40,527 nucleotides of DNA from Bacillus fungorum (GCF_002746455.1 NZ_NWUW01000034.1:1-40527), one strand, 5' to 3'. Shown: positions 16,362 to 25,622, numbered from the stretch's first letter. A program made the numbers and translations. Notes: a model not told the origin generated them from the sequence alone.

Positions 16362-17424
16362 AAATCCCTTTTTAGCACTTGTATTAGGGCTAATTCCCGG
16401 GCTTGGACATTTATATTTAAAAAAGTTTGGACGGTTTATTTTATATAGCGGAGGGGCTGTATTTCTATTTATCTTTGCAGCATTTTGTACAATAGCATTA
16501 GGATCCCGTGATATTGCTTTTCTTTCTCTATTTTTACTAGTCGTGTTATGGGCGATTAATTTATTAGATTTAGTTATCACTATTATTAATCAATCGAAAA
16601 AACAAGCTGCCGGAGAATTTACAGAGTCATCTAAAGAGAGCGAACGATTTTATATCATTCTTCTATCCATCATTCCTGGACTTGGACATTTTCAATTAGG
16701 CCTTATGCAACGTGGACTTACATTTTTAGTAGCTTGCACAGGAATAGGAAGTATGATTATTTTCGTTGCGCTCTTAACATCACAAGAAGGTTTCCTTATC
16801 TTTCTTATTACATTACCTGTTTTATGGATTTACAATTTCTTCGATGTTGTGCAGCAACTACAGAAAAAAGAACGTGGCGAGCAACTAGATGATCGTACTA
16901 TTTTCGAAGAGTTTGAAGAGCACCGTGAACACGGAAAGAAAAGTAAAACATTCGCTTCTATTTTAGCGATGTTTCCTGGAGCAGGGCATATGTATTTAGG
17001 CTTACAACGCCGTGGTCTTCAGCTTATGGCAGCCTTTTTACTTTCAATATATTTACTCGACTTATTAAGACTTTCAGCGTTTTTATTTTTAGTACCAATC
17101 ATTTGGTTCTATAGCTTTTTTGACGCTTTACAGCAAACTGCAAAGTATGGAAAAGAACGTGTAAATGACGAACCTATCATTGATTATTTTATCAATCATC
17201 AAAGATGGATCGGTATTGGGTTAATTACACTCGGTGGTTATTATTTACTAGATCAAACAGTCCTTCCTATTTTGAATGATTACTTCGCAACTATATTTAA
17301 CATTCATCTTAGCGAGCTGTATTATCGCTATTTTCAAACATCTATCGTTGCACTCCTCTTAATTGGCGGCGGCTTTAAATTGTTACTTGGAAATAAAGAA
17401 AACAAAGGTGGTACAAAAGAATGA
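16354..17424 (+). CDS. Membrane protein with three internal repeats
   Basis: It encodes 356 residues, almost all in membrane helices. Three modules about 100 residues apart begin with IPGLGHLYLKKFGRF (near 14), IPGLGHFQLGLMQRG (near 107) and FPGAGHMYLGLQRRG (near 207), so the gene arose by internal triplication of a PGxGHxYLG helix pair. Similar motifs occur in TM2/DUF5683-like proteins of unknown role. The last part has two further helices. It overlaps the anti-sigma gene by eight bases and is probably part of the sigma regulon. Confidence 0.75.
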   Translation: MNKNPFLALVLGLIPGLGHLYLKKFGRFILYSGGAVFLFIFAAFCTIALGSRDIAFLSLFLLVVLWAINLLDLVITIINQSKKQAAGEFTESSKESERFYIILLSIIPGLGHFQLGLMQRGLTFLVACTGIGSMIIFVALLTSQEGFLIFLITLPVLWIYNFFDVVQQLQKKERGEQLDDRTIFEEFEEHREHGKKSKTFASILAMFPGAGHMYLGLQRRGLQLMAAFLLSIYLLDLLRLSAFLFLVPIIWFYSFFDALQQTAKYGKERVNDEPIIDYFINHQRWIGIGLITLGGYYLLDQTVLPILNDYFATIFNIHLSELYYRYFQTSIVALLLIGGGFKLLLGNKENKGGTKE

Positions 17425-18377
17425 GAACATGGCGCGTTGGAACATTTTCAATGGGGCTTTCTATTATTGCATTAGGTTGCTTCTTACTATTTTCAGTTAT
17501 AAAAGGTACTGAGGTATTAGATTCCTTAACAGCATGGTGGCCTGTTTTACTTATTATACTTGGCGTGGAAATTTTACTATATCTTCTATTTTCTAAGAAG
17601 GAACAATCATTTATTAAATATGATATTTTTAGTATTTTCTTTATCGGCGTTTTAGGAAGTGTTGGAATTGCTTTTTACTGTTTATTATCAACTGGATTAC
17701 TAGAAGAAGTTCGTCATTCTATTAATACAACTAGACAAACGAGTAATATTCCAGGTGGACAACTTGATATACCTGAATCTATTAAAAAAATTGTAGTGGA
17801 TGCAGGGCATCACCCTCTAACAATAGAGGGAAATAATACAAATCAAATTCACCTTCTTGGAACATATGAAATGACTATGAAAGCTAATGAAAAACTCAAT
17901 TTAAAACAGGAAGATTTTCTTTCCGTTCAAACAGCTGGGGAAACGATGTATATCACTTTGAAATCATTACCAGTTCAACATACATTATGGAATTCAGCAC
18001 CACAGGTAAAACCAACACTCGCTCTTCCACAAAATAAAAATGTGGAAATCCGTGCTTCAAATAACGAACTATCTCTTTATCCTGGTCAATTACAAAATAA
18101 TTGGTTTGTACAAGAAAGCTCAAGAGTGTCTGTCCATCTTGCAAAAGAGAGTGATGTATCTTTAATCGCCGTAACAAACAAAAAAGAAGCGCCCGGAAAC
18201 ACACCTTGGGAACAAGTTGAAGATTTAACGAAAAAAGAAGATAATACTTCAGAAGAAAATCCAGAATTAATCGACCGAGAATATTGGTATAAAAATTCGA
18301 TTAAAACAGGAAATGGGACGTACAAGCTAAACATTGAGAAAGCTTACAATTTAAATGTAAGTGTTATCGAAAAATAA
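17421..18377 (+). CDS. Membrane protein with LiaF-like/adhesin-type C-terminal domain
   Basis: It encodes 318 residues. Three or four N-terminal helices contain the AWWPVLLIILGVEILLYLLF motif of DUF5668-type membrane modules. From about residue 120 an extracellular beta-rich domain follows (IKKIVVDAGHHPLTIEGNN), resembling the beta-helix domains of LiaF or DUF4097 proteins, which act in cell-envelope stress sensing. It overlaps the preceding gene by ATGA. With the sigma pair it suggests an envelope-stress operon of four genes. Confidence 0.7.
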   Translation: MRTWRVGTFSMGLSIIALGCFLLFSVIKGTEVLDSLTAWWPVLLIILGVEILLYLLFSKKEQSFIKYDIFSIFFIGVLGSVGIAFYCLLSTGLLEEVRHSINTTRQTSNIPGGQLDIPESIKKIVVDAGHHPLTIEGNNTNQIHLLGTYEMTMKANEKLNLKQEDFLSVQTAGETMYITLKSLPVQHTLWNSAPQVKPTLALPQNKNVEIRASNNELSLYPGQLQNNWFVQESSRVSVHLAKESDVSLIAVTNKKEAPGNTPWEQVEDLTKKEDNTSEENPELIDREYWYKNSIKTGNGTYKLNIEKAYNLNVSVIEK

Positions 18378-18406
18378 AAAACCTTCCACAATTGTGGAAG
18401 GTTTTT
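18377..18406. terminator. Perfect bidirectional terminator
   Basis: AAAAACCTTCCACAA is followed directly by its exact complement, a 30-bp perfect palindrome. It overlaps the last base of the stop codon of the sigma operon and ends one base before the stop codon of the convergent DUF445 gene. Confidence 0.95.
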
Positions 18407-18407
18407 C

Positions 18408-19655
18408 TCATATAATCGCTTTAATTCCTTCTAACACTAATCCAATCATAAATCCGCAAACAGCCCCATTAACTCGGATCCACTGCAAATCTTTACCGAC
18501 ATTATTTTCAATCATTTCGATTAACGTTTTATCATCTAACTTATCAAGGTTTTCTTGCACAAGCTTTCCGATCTTCGAATGGTTATTCTCAACAAGTTTC
18601 ACAACTTGTTTTTGTAACCACTCTTCTATTTTTTGAACAGTCATTTCATCTTCTTTTATTTTATTCATTTGTGTTTGTAAAAATGGAATAACATATTTAT
18701 CAGTAAATTCTTCATTGTTTGCAAAGGTAACTGCTTTTTGCTGCACTTGTTCCAGCATCTCTTTAATTTTGTCAGTAGCATTCCAATTTGAAATCCACTT
18801 TTCTTTCCAATTTTCTAATTCTTGTAGTAACGCTTCATTTTCTTTTACATTTATAATTTCTTGGCGAATTTTCGCTAATATAAGTTGTCTCGTGCTATTA
18901 TCTGCATCTTGTAAGCTGTTAATATTGCTAATAATAAATTTCTGCAAAATGCCGCCAATTTTATCTTCATCTACAATATTCATAAACGATTTCAACGTAA
19001 ACTGCAAGAATCCATCTACTTTTATATTTTCCATCGCCTTCATACCTAAGCTTCCGAGCTGATAACGCGCTTCAGCTTGTGCTGTCCAATCTTTCACTTT
19101 TACTAATATGTAATCAAGTGTCTTTTCATCATATTCTTGCACAACTAATTGATCAACAAGCACTTGTAAAATGTTACTTGTATTAATTGTATGTAAATAC
19201 GTCTTTAATTCTTTTTCAATAATAACCGCTAATTTCTCCGTATCTATTGTAACAATCGCCTTCTCAGCAATTGTTACAATTCCTTTCTTCACAGCATCAG
19301 ACTGCATTTCTCTCTCTGCAATTTGCAGCACCATTTGTGCTAGCTGCATTTCTTTTACTTTATTCGTAATACTTTCTTTCGTTAGCCACTCATTTTCTAA
19401 CGTGTGAATGAGCCCTTTCGTTACTCGTTTACGATTTTTAGGTAATAACGCTGTATGGGGAATTGGAATTCCCATCGGATGACGGAATAAAGCTGTAACT
19501 GCGAACCAATCCGCAAGTCCGCCAACCAATCCAGCTTCAAATCCCCCTTGTATAATCTCACCAGCTACCGTTCCTTGAAAAGGGATAGAAGCAGCAAAAC
19601 CTACTCCCATAATCCCAAGCGAAATACCCGCTATATATTTAGTCTGTAATGACAT
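18408..19655 (-). CDS. DUF445 family membrane protein
   Basis: It encodes 415 residues. The N-terminus has a helix and the family hallmark GGFEAGLVGGLADWFAVTALF, then HPMGIPIPHTALLPKNRKR. A long amphipathic helical region follows, and a last helix (VCGFMIGLVLEGIKAI) closes the protein, so both ends are in the membrane. The ATG at 19655 is preferred over the GTG at 19664 because AGAGGAT is correctly spaced only for the former. B. subtilis YheB is of this type. The function is unknown. Confidence 0.85.
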   Translation of the reverse strand: MSLQTKYIAGISLGIMGVGFAASIPFQGTVAGEIIQGGFEAGLVGGLADWFAVTALFRHPMGIPIPHTALLPKNRKRVTKGLIHTLENEWLTKESITNKVKEMQLAQMVLQIAEREMQSDAVKKGIVTIAEKAIVTIDTEKLAVIIEKELKTYLHTINTSNILQVLVDQLVVQEYDEKTLDYILVKVKDWTAQAEARYQLGSLGMKAMENIKVDGFLQFTLKSFMNIVDEDKIGGILQKFIISNINSLQDADNSTRQLILAKIRQEIINVKENEALLQELENWKEKWISNWNATDKIKEMLEQVQQKAVTFANNEEFTDKYVIPFLQTQMNKIKEDEMTVQKIEEWLQKQVVKLVENNHSKIGKLVQENLDKLDDKTLIEMIENNVGKDLQWIRVNGAVCGFMIGLVLEGIKAII

Positions 19656-19779
19656 CGTATACACATCCTCTTATTATGTAAAATAAAGCTTTTTGTTGTA
19701 TTTATACAATATTAATTATCCTTTATATATACTATAAAGAACTATTGTGAAAATAACAAAGATTTTTATGTACATGAAA

Positions 19780-19805
19780 AAATGAGGCTACAACTAGCCT
19801 CATTT
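19780..19805 (-). terminator. Terminator of dsdA
   Basis: AAATGAGGCTA and TAGCCTCATTT pair perfectly around CAAC. On the minus strand a T-run follows. It lies four bases after the dsdA stop codon. Confidence 0.9.
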
Positions 19806-19808
19806 CCC

Positions 19809-21140
19809 TTATATTGTTAATTCTAAACCTCTCTTATAATACTCATTCATTACATCTTTTGGAACCATACTTCCACCCGTTCCCCACACAATATGAGTAC
19901 CTTTCTTTATCTTCCCCATTAACTGTTGTTTTTGTAAATACTCATCTTCTTTACATACTTTCACTGGTCCTATCATACCCGCTAGTGCAGAAGGCTCTAA
20001 ATAAATATTTTCCGTATCAGCCAGTTCTTTTAATAATCTATACAACTCTTCATCACTTACTGTGTAATTCCCACTTAAAAATGGTTCCATCGTTTTACCG
20101 ACAAATCCAGACGGTCTCCCTACCGCAAGTCCGTCCGCGTCTGTTACATTATCAATCCCGATATCTTGAACAGCAATTTTATCATGAAGTCCTGTCATTA
20201 AACCGAGTAACATACATGGCGAGTGCGTTGGCTCCGCAAAGAAACAGTGTACGTTGTCTTTATACAATAACTTTAAACCAAATGCGACTCCGCCAGGTCC
20301 GCCCCCTACTCCGCACGGCAGATAAACGAATAAAGGATGTTCTTCATCTACTACAATCTCTAACTCTTCTAATTGTTTTTGTAAACGCGATGCTGCTACT
20401 GCGTATCCTAAAAATAAATCATGTGAGTTTTCATCATCTACAAAATAACAGCTAGGATCAGCATCTGCTTGCCTTCTTCCTTCTTCTACAGCTTTACTAT
20501 AATCAGCTTCATATTCAATAACATTTACACCTTTGCTTTTTAATAAATCTTTTTTCCATTGTTTCGCATCTGCTGACATATGAACAGTTACATTAAAACC
20601 TAGTTTTGCGCTCATAATCCCAATGCTTAGCCCTAAATTACCTGTAGAACCTACCGCAATTGAGTATTTTGCAAAAAACTCTCTACATGTATCACTATCT
20701 AAAATTGAGTAGTCTTCATCCTCTGTTAACATACCATGCTGCAAAGCTAATTGTTCAGCATGCTTCAACACTTCATAAATGCCGCCTCTAGCTTTAATTG
20801 ATCCTGATATCGGAAGATGACTATCACATTTTAATAATAATTCTCCTAAAATAGGTTGCCCGTAATTTTTCTCTAAAGCTTGTTTCATAGAAGGAATTTT
20901 CACTAAAGGGGATTCAATTATGCCGTTCGTCTCTTTCGTTTCAGGAAAAACTTTCGCAATATATGGTGCAAAACGCTTTAATCTTTCTTCCGCGTCTTTT
21001 ACATTTCCTTCATTTAACGGTGAACCTTTTATTGCTGTTTCATACTTTTCTATATTCGGGTTTATCCAAAATACTTCTTCTGTTGCAATTAGTTTGTTTA
21101 ATAGTGGATATTGCTCTTTTATTTTCTCGATTCCTTTCAT
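19809..21140 (-). CDS. dsdA: D-serine ammonia-lyase (D-serine dehydratase)
   Basis: It encodes 443 residues and is a PLP enzyme that converts D-serine to pyruvate and ammonia. The PLP lysine is in SGSIKARGGIYEVLKHAE, and the phosphate-binding loop is PCGVGGGPGGVAFGLK. SVGSTGNLGLSIGIMSAKLG is also typical of the family. Length is normal. GAGGAAGAGG precedes the start. A cupin-type XRE regulator is divergently encoded 149 bp away and may control it. The gene gives access to D-serine from cell-wall turnover or hosts, and detoxifies it. Confidence 0.95.
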   Translation of the reverse strand: MKGIEKIKEQYPLLNKLIATEEVFWINPNIEKYETAIKGSPLNEGNVKDAEERLKRFAPYIAKVFPETKETNGIIESPLVKIPSMKQALEKNYGQPILGELLLKCDSHLPISGSIKARGGIYEVLKHAEQLALQHGMLTEDEDYSILDSDTCREFFAKYSIAVGSTGNLGLSIGIMSAKLGFNVTVHMSADAKQWKKDLLKSKGVNVIEYEADYSKAVEEGRRQADADPSCYFVDDENSHDLFLGYAVAASRLQKQLEELEIVVDEEHPLFVYLPCGVGGGPGGVAFGLKLLYKDNVHCFFAEPTHSPCMLLGLMTGLHDKIAVQDIGIDNVTDADGLAVGRPSGFVGKTMEPFLSGNYTVSDEELYRLLKELADTENIYLEPSALAGMIGPVKVCKEDEYLQKQQLMGKIKKGTHIVWGTGGSMVPKDVMNEYYKRGLELTI

Positions 21141-21289
21141 TCCTCTTCCTCCTCATAACCTTGTAGCTTGCTAAATAATAAATTATAATTAATTTAATTT
21201 TAATATAGTTTAACATAAATTATTCATTTTAGTTAATTTTAATTTAATTTATTTAAATATAATTTGATAATCGTTAGGAGATTTTCATT
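21141..21289. promoter_or_regulatory. Divergent dsdA/XRE promoter region with A/T repeats
   Basis: The gap is nearly pure A/T and holds several near copies of TTAATTTTAATTTAATTT in both orientations. Both genes must start here, so these copies are candidate operators for the XRE protein. No clean -35/-10 pair stands out. Confidence 0.4.
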
Positions 21290-21835
21290 ATGGAAAATAT
21301 AGATATTGGTAAAAAAATTGAAAAACAAAGAAAAGAAAAAGGTTTAACGAGTAAAGACCTAGCAAAGATGGCCGATATTACACCATCTATGTTAAGTCAA
21401 ATTGAGCGTGGTTCTGCTAACCCTTCCATTCAAACATTAAAGATGCTCGCTAAAGCCCTTGATGTTCCAACATTTAGTTTTTTACTTGAAGATACAAATA
21501 CAGACGATTTAATTGTTCGTTCTCATAAACGTAAAAAAATGATTATCGATAATTTATCATATGAATTGTTATCACCTGATTTCACAGGGAATTTAGCCAC
21601 AGCAATTATGACTGTTCCACCGAATACAGCTTCATCAGAAAATGTGCTAGAACATAAAGGTGAAGAATTAGCATTTGTATTAGAAGGGAAAATCACATTA
21701 TATTTAAACGAAGAAGAATACATATTAGAAACTGGTGATAGCGTAAAAATACCTGCTTATTTAAAACATAAATGGGTGAATCATTTCGAGAAAAATGCGA
21801 TTGTTTTATTTTCTGTTACTCCGCCGATTTTTTAA
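21290..21835 (+). CDS. XRE-family regulator with C-terminal cupin
   Basis: It encodes 181 residues: an N-terminal helix-turn-helix (EKGLTSKDLAKMADITPSML, then SQIERGSANPS) and a C-terminal cupin barrel (EHKGEELAFVLEGKITLYLN, then LETGDSVKIPAYLKHKW). Regulators of this form bind small metabolites in the cupin and often control amino-acid genes. Its divergence from dsdA suggests D-serine or a related amino acid as ligand; this is inference from position. Confidence 0.85.
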   Translation: MENIDIGKKIEKQRKEKGLTSKDLAKMADITPSMLSQIERGSANPSIQTLKMLAKALDVPTFSFLLEDTNTDDLIVRSHKRKKMIIDNLSYELLSPDFTGNLATAIMTVPPNTASSENVLEHKGEELAFVLEGKITLYLNEEEYILETGDSVKIPAYLKHKWVNHFEKNAIVLFSVTPPIF

Positions 21836-21928
21836 TATACATATAAAAACAGGTTAATCCTCATAAAAAAATTACGCCTTCCATTGTTAGACTGTATCTA
21901 ACAATTGGAGTCAATTCATAATTAACTG

Positions 21929-22140
21929 CCCCCATAAAATTAGACAAAACAATACTGTATTCAGAATAGTATAGACTCAAAAAACTCTTCTTTCCTATAG
22001 AAGAGTTTTTTACTGCAATTTTATTCATACATCAAGAGTATCATCAATTATTATATATAAATTAAATCTCTTTAAAACAAAAAAGATGTCCTAGTACTAT
22101 ATCTAGGACATCCCTTTATTTTGTTCTTCTTATACACAAT
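21929..22140 (+). repeat. Direct repeat copy A flanking the hbl segment
   Basis: About 210 bp that match the stretch at 29830-30030 over almost the full length in the same orientation. Shared blocks include CCCATAAARTTAGACAAAAC, TTCAGAATAGTATA, CTTCTTTCCTATAGAAGAG and AAAAGATGTCCTAGTA. Each copy contains two hairpins of terminator form (CTCTTC/GAAGAG with T-run, and GATGTCCTAG/CTAGGACATC). The first block resembles the ends of IS3-family elements in Bacillus. No transposase is present. It follows the XRE gene and could also terminate it. Confidence 0.8.
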
Positions 22141-22203
22141 TCATCTAAATTTCCGGATACTATACAACTCTAATATTAAAAAATAATCCAATATATTTTC
22201 TAC

Positions 22204-22731
22204 CTAAAACATAGTATTATTATTGGCTGTCTCATTTGGAATCTCTTGAATTACATCCCAGTGTTCGACGATCTTACCATCCTTTATACGAAAAATATCC
22301 ACTATAGCAACTCCCTTATCTTGAGAATTCGTACGAGAATGTACATGAAGAGCAACTGTATCTCCTTCAGCTACTACACGTTTAATTTCTGCAGAGGAAT
22401 TAGGTTTTTTAACAAAATCCTCCTTAAAGAAATCCATGAAAGCTTTTCGTCCATCAGCCACAAAAGGATTATGTTGCTTATAATCTTCACTTACATATTT
22501 AGGGATAATATCGATATTATGTTTGTTAAAAACTTCATTATAGAAATCAACTACCATCTTTTTATTCTTTTCTTTTTCTGTCACATCATCTTTCGATACT
22601 GGTGCAACATTCTCATTCTTTATTGAATTGCCTTTTTTATTGCCAGTGGAAGCTTGGAATATCAAAGTTGACACAATTCCTAAAATAAATACAGAAACAA
22701 TTATTATTATTAAATTTTTCTCTAATTTCAT
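22204..22731 (-). CDS. Membrane-anchored SnoaL-like (NTF2-fold) protein
   Basis: It encodes 175 residues with an N-terminal helix (NLIIIIVSVFILGIVSTLIF) that acts as signal or anchor, a polar linker, and an NTF2-fold domain from about residue 55 (MVVDFYNEVFNKHNIDIIPK, then SEDYKQHNPFVADGRKAF and IVDIFRIKDGKIVEHWDVIQ). This is the SnoaL-like polyketide-cyclase subgroup, often found as stand-alone secreted or cytosolic proteins of unknown substrate. AGAGGT is the ribosome binding site. It lies inside the repeat-flanked segment. Confidence 0.75.
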   Translation of the reverse strand: MKLEKNLIIIIVSVFILGIVSTLIFQASTGNKKGNSIKNENVAPVSKDDVTEKEKNKKMVVDFYNEVFNKHNIDIIPKYVSEDYKQHNPFVADGRKAFMDFFKEDFVKKPNSSAEIKRVVAEGDTVALHVHSRTNSQDKGVAIVDIFRIKDGKIVEHWDVIQEIPNETANNNTMF

Positions 22732-22884
22732 ATATACATACCTCTTCTAATTATATAATTCATTTTCGATAACACGCTTGATGAAGGAAAAAACTTCCCA
22801 CAATGTGAAGTGAGAAGTAATGTTGGCAAGACCAGTTTTTACTAACACTGCCCCCTATACACGGTATGCTAGAAACTATTAACT

Positions 22885-23277
22885 TTAACTTAATACCTCA
22901 TTAACAGTTGCACTGTCCACAATTTGAATAAATTTCTTAACCTTATCGTTCTCATCAAATTCATAAAGATGACAGAAATCAGCTACAAATGATTTTCCTG
23001 TTGCTTTAAATGTTCCACTATATTTCCCATAAACGATAACAGTATTATTATTAAATGCATACATTTCATCTTTAGCGCTATAGTTATCCCATTCCGTGCC
23101 AAGACGTTCATGTACGTTTTTCACTACTTCATCTGGGCCTATATAAGTACCTGCATATGGAAATCCAGCAGACTCTGTCCAAGATACATTCTCACTTAAA
23201 TACGCTTTGAAATCATCCAATTTTCCCTCGCCAGTTAACACATACGTTTCATGTAATAATTTTTGATATTTATTCAT
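22885..23277 (-). CDS. SnoaL-like (NTF2-fold) protein, cytosolic
   Basis: It encodes 130 residues forming one NTF2-fold domain (LLHETYVLTGEGKLDDFKAY, then SWTESAGFPYAGTYIGPDEV). It begins four bases after the stop codon of the metallo-beta-lactamase-fold gene, so the two are one operon and probably act on the same compound. No catalytic residues can be assigned. Confidence 0.8.
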   Translation of the reverse strand: MNKYQKLLHETYVLTGEGKLDDFKAYLSENVSWTESAGFPYAGTYIGPDEVVKNVHERLGTEWDNYSAKDEMYAFNNNTVIVYGKYSGTFKATGKSFVADFCHLYEFDENDKVKKFIQIVDSATVNEVLS

Positions 23278-23281
23278 AGCA

Positions 23282-24103
23282 TTAACCCCATGGCATTTCT
23301 TTTGTTACAACTTTTGCACTTAATTCTAATACACCTTTATTAGCATAGCCTGGATATGCTGTATCAAGTTTTGCTACAAAATCTTTTGAAGTTTTACTTT
23401 CCTCAGAAGCTTGAATTGCAGTTCTTAGATAATCCATAGTTGCAGTAATCGCTTGATTATCTAATGATTTTTCAATTGATCCATGGCTTGGTACTATTAT
23501 GTCAGCATTTAAAGCTTGTAATACTTTCAAGTTCGCAATCCATGCCTCCATTGCTGCTTTTGAGCTAGTATCCGCTAAGAATAGATGGATTTCGTTAAAT
23601 ACATCTATTCCCCCAATTAATAATTTCAGTTCTCTGTTAAATAAGCTAGTTCTGTAATCGTCTAAGCCTACTAGTTCAAATGTTAATCCCTGAAAATCAA
23701 TCGTTTTTTCCTTAAACACTTGAGGCAATACCACATTACTTGGTGCATTTTCTCCAAGTGCATCTTTCCAAACTTTCAATTTCCCTAATACAGAATGAAC
23801 GATATGTTCAACCGTAGACTCTGTAGCATACGCTATAGCTTCTGGGTATGCAGCTTTCATACTTTCTAATCCAAAGTAGTAGTCAGGATCCCCATGAATA
23901 ATAAAGATTTTATCTAAAGATAAATCGTTTTTTTTCAAATACTCTACAATTTCTTTCGAATCAGACTGCGTAAATTTTGAGTTTATTAAAAATGCATGTC
24001 CTGCTTTCTCAACTAAGGTTGCAGTGACCATGAAACTTTTTTCGTCTGAACTAAACACCGTCAATTTTACATCTTTTTGATTTGTATCGATTGTTTTAAA
24101 CAT
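23282..24103 (-). CDS. Metallo-beta-lactamase-fold protein with altered metal motif
   Basis: It encodes 273 residues. The fold is recognisable (FLINSKFTQSDSKEIVEYLK, IFIIHGDPDYYFG, VPSHGS near the C-terminus). The usual HxHxDH metal motif reads HGDPDY, so the second and third histidines are missing. Several B. cereus-group hydrolases have this form; whether they bind two metals is uncertain. It is translated just ahead of an NTF2-fold protein. Confidence 0.8.
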   Translation of the reverse strand: MFKTIDTNQKDVKLTVFSSDEKSFMVTATLVEKAGHAFLINSKFTQSDSKEIVEYLKKNDLSLDKIFIIHGDPDYYFGLESMKAAYPEAIAYATESTVEHIVHSVLGKLKVWKDALGENAPSNVVLPQVFKEKTIDFQGLTFELVGLDDYRTSLFNRELKLLIGGIDVFNEIHLFLADTSSKAAMEAWIANLKVLQALNADIIVPSHGSIEKSLDNQAITATMDYLRTAIQASEESKTSKDFVAKLDTAYPGYANKGVLELSAKVVTKEMPWG

Positions 24104-24393
24104 AGAATGTTATTCTCCTTTTGTTAAAAGTTATCAAATAGGTCACACATTTTTATCCTGTTCTGACAGAAGCGTTCTCTTCAATTTGCTTGAAGGTGTG
24201 ATAACATCAGCAAATTGACGGGACATGAATATCATTTTGTATAAGCTAACATGTTTGCTACTTACTTTACCCTATAACTTGAACTCTCTTTAAAAATAAA
24301 TTGAAACTCTAACTGTAATAAAAAAGATTTAAGTCCATCCACTTCTAGTCTTTTTCAAAACGTTACATGTTATAAACTGTAACTTGAAATTTT

Positions 24394-25014
24394 TTAATAT
24401 AAATTTTTAAAACGCGCTTCAATTTTATCTGGCGTCATTACCCCACCACCAATAGGAATAATTTGATTATCCTTTTGTAAAAGTAATGAAGGATAACTAT
24501 TAACACCAAGCTGTCGAACTTTATTGAAATCGTTTTGGACATCTATTATTGTTTCTTGAGCGTTTAAACGTTCTAGTACTTGTTCAGGATTCAAACCATG
24601 CTCAATTGCAATCTTACGATATGTTTCAGGATCACTTAGACTTTTTCCCTCATAATAAAACGCTTTTTGCATAGCCGAAGTGAATTCTAACAAACGGTCT
24701 GGCGCTAATGAGCGTAATGCTGAAAAGCCAATTGCAGCATCTTTTGAATTCATTTTAAAAGTACCTTCTTCCACCAATTTTTGATAGGAAGGACCAAATT
24801 CTGCACCTGTAAGTTGATTAATTCTTTTATTCCCCTCTTCTATATATGAGAAATTTTTTATTGGTAAATCATCTAAAAATAACCCTCCACATAAAACTGT
24901 TAACGGCATTTCAGTGTGTTCTTTGTAAAATCCTTTAATACTTTCTGAAAATCCATAACACCACCCACAATATGCGTCCCATACGTATATAAGATTATCT
25001 TGTTTCTTCTCCAT
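24394..25014 (-). CDS. DsbA-family oxidoreductase (FrnE/cytosolic type)
   Basis: It encodes 206 residues with no signal peptide. The active site is CGWC in DAYCGWCYGFS, the helical insertion is typical of DsbA/2-hydroxychromene isomerase relatives, and the cis-Pro loop is NSYPSL. AGGAG precedes the ATG. FrnE-type proteins take part in thiol or polyketide oxidation. With the metallo-hydrolase and SnoaL-like neighbours it may belong to a small-molecule detoxification set; this is inference. Confidence 0.82.
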   Translation of the reverse strand: MEKKQDNLIYVWDAYCGWCYGFSESIKGFYKEHTEMPLTVLCGGLFLDDLPIKNFSYIEEGNKRINQLTGAEFGPSYQKLVEEGTFKMNSKDAAIGFSALRSLAPDRLLEFTSAMQKAFYYEGKSLSDPETYRKIAIEHGLNPEQVLERLNAQETIIDVQNDFNKVRQLGVNSYPSLLLQKDNQIIPIGGGVMTPDKIEARFKNLY

Positions 25015-25500
25015 TTAAATCTCCTACCTTTATTTTTATTAACCAGTCCAGCTAACACTTAAAATTCTCAGCTAACTTTCTGGCTTATATAAGTACATCT
25101 TTTTTATATCTTGTTCTTTTTTGAGTTACCTTACTATATTTTTCAAAACTAACCCTTCCCCAAAAAATCAGATAAGATCTTTAACAAAAGATAATGCTGC
25201 ACATTATTGCTCCAAAATAGAAGATAATAAAGTTCGGAATATGCCTGGATTTAAATACGTTAGTAACTTTCTACACCGAGCAATAAAATGCGGACTACCA
25301 TCCTTAATTAAATATATAAACCTTATTTTCACTTTAAATAGCCACAAGTTGTAACTAAATCAATTACAACTCTATGTAACCATTTTAGTTACAACTTTTA
25401 TAGAAGTCAATTCTTTTTTAACAAAAACATTAAATTTCTATCCTAATAAAGATTTGAAATTAACATTTCAAAAGTTTTAGCTCATTAGAGGCATATCGTC
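25015..25500. other. Intergenic stretch between DsbA-family gene and hbl operon
   Basis: No supported gene is present. A plus-strand frame at 25121-25354 lacks a ribosome binding site and family features. The only clear structure is the inverted repeat at 25346-25397. Confidence 0.5.
25346..25397. promoter_or_regulatory. 14-bp inverted repeat with an extra half-site
   Basis: AAGTTGTAACTAAA (25346-25359) is exactly repeated in inverted form at 25384-25397. TTACAAC in the 24-bp spacer forms a third half-site. No T-run follows, so an operator is more likely than a terminator. It lies 330 bp upstream of the DsbA-family gene. Confidence 0.5.
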
Positions 25501-25536
25501 AAAAAGGCGGAGCCCTTAATGCAACTCCACCTTTTT
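25501..25536 (-). terminator. Terminator of the hbl operon
   Basis: On the minus strand AAAAAGGTGGAG pairs with CTCCGCCTTTTT, with one mismatch and a 12-nt loop, and ends in five T. It follows hblA with no hblB in between. Confidence 0.8.
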
Positions 25537-25622
25537 AATATATAAAGAATCATTTGATTATTTAACAGTATGTTTTTAAAGTCTCTATATTTTAGAAAAC
25601 TTTACAACAAAACCGTATTTCC

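Noticed and set aside
21141..21289. Small RNA or short gene in the dsdA/XRE gap
   Set aside because: Only low-complexity A/T sequence; no hairpin with T-run and no start site.
21883..21913. Inverted repeat CCATTGTTAGA/TCTAACAATTGG as terminator of the XRE gene
   Set aside because: No T-run follows on either strand and one base is unpaired; the hairpins in repeat copy A are better terminators.
25121..25354. 77-codon frame between DsbA-family gene and hbl
   Set aside because: No ribosome binding site, no family features, composition like the surrounding non-coding DNA.
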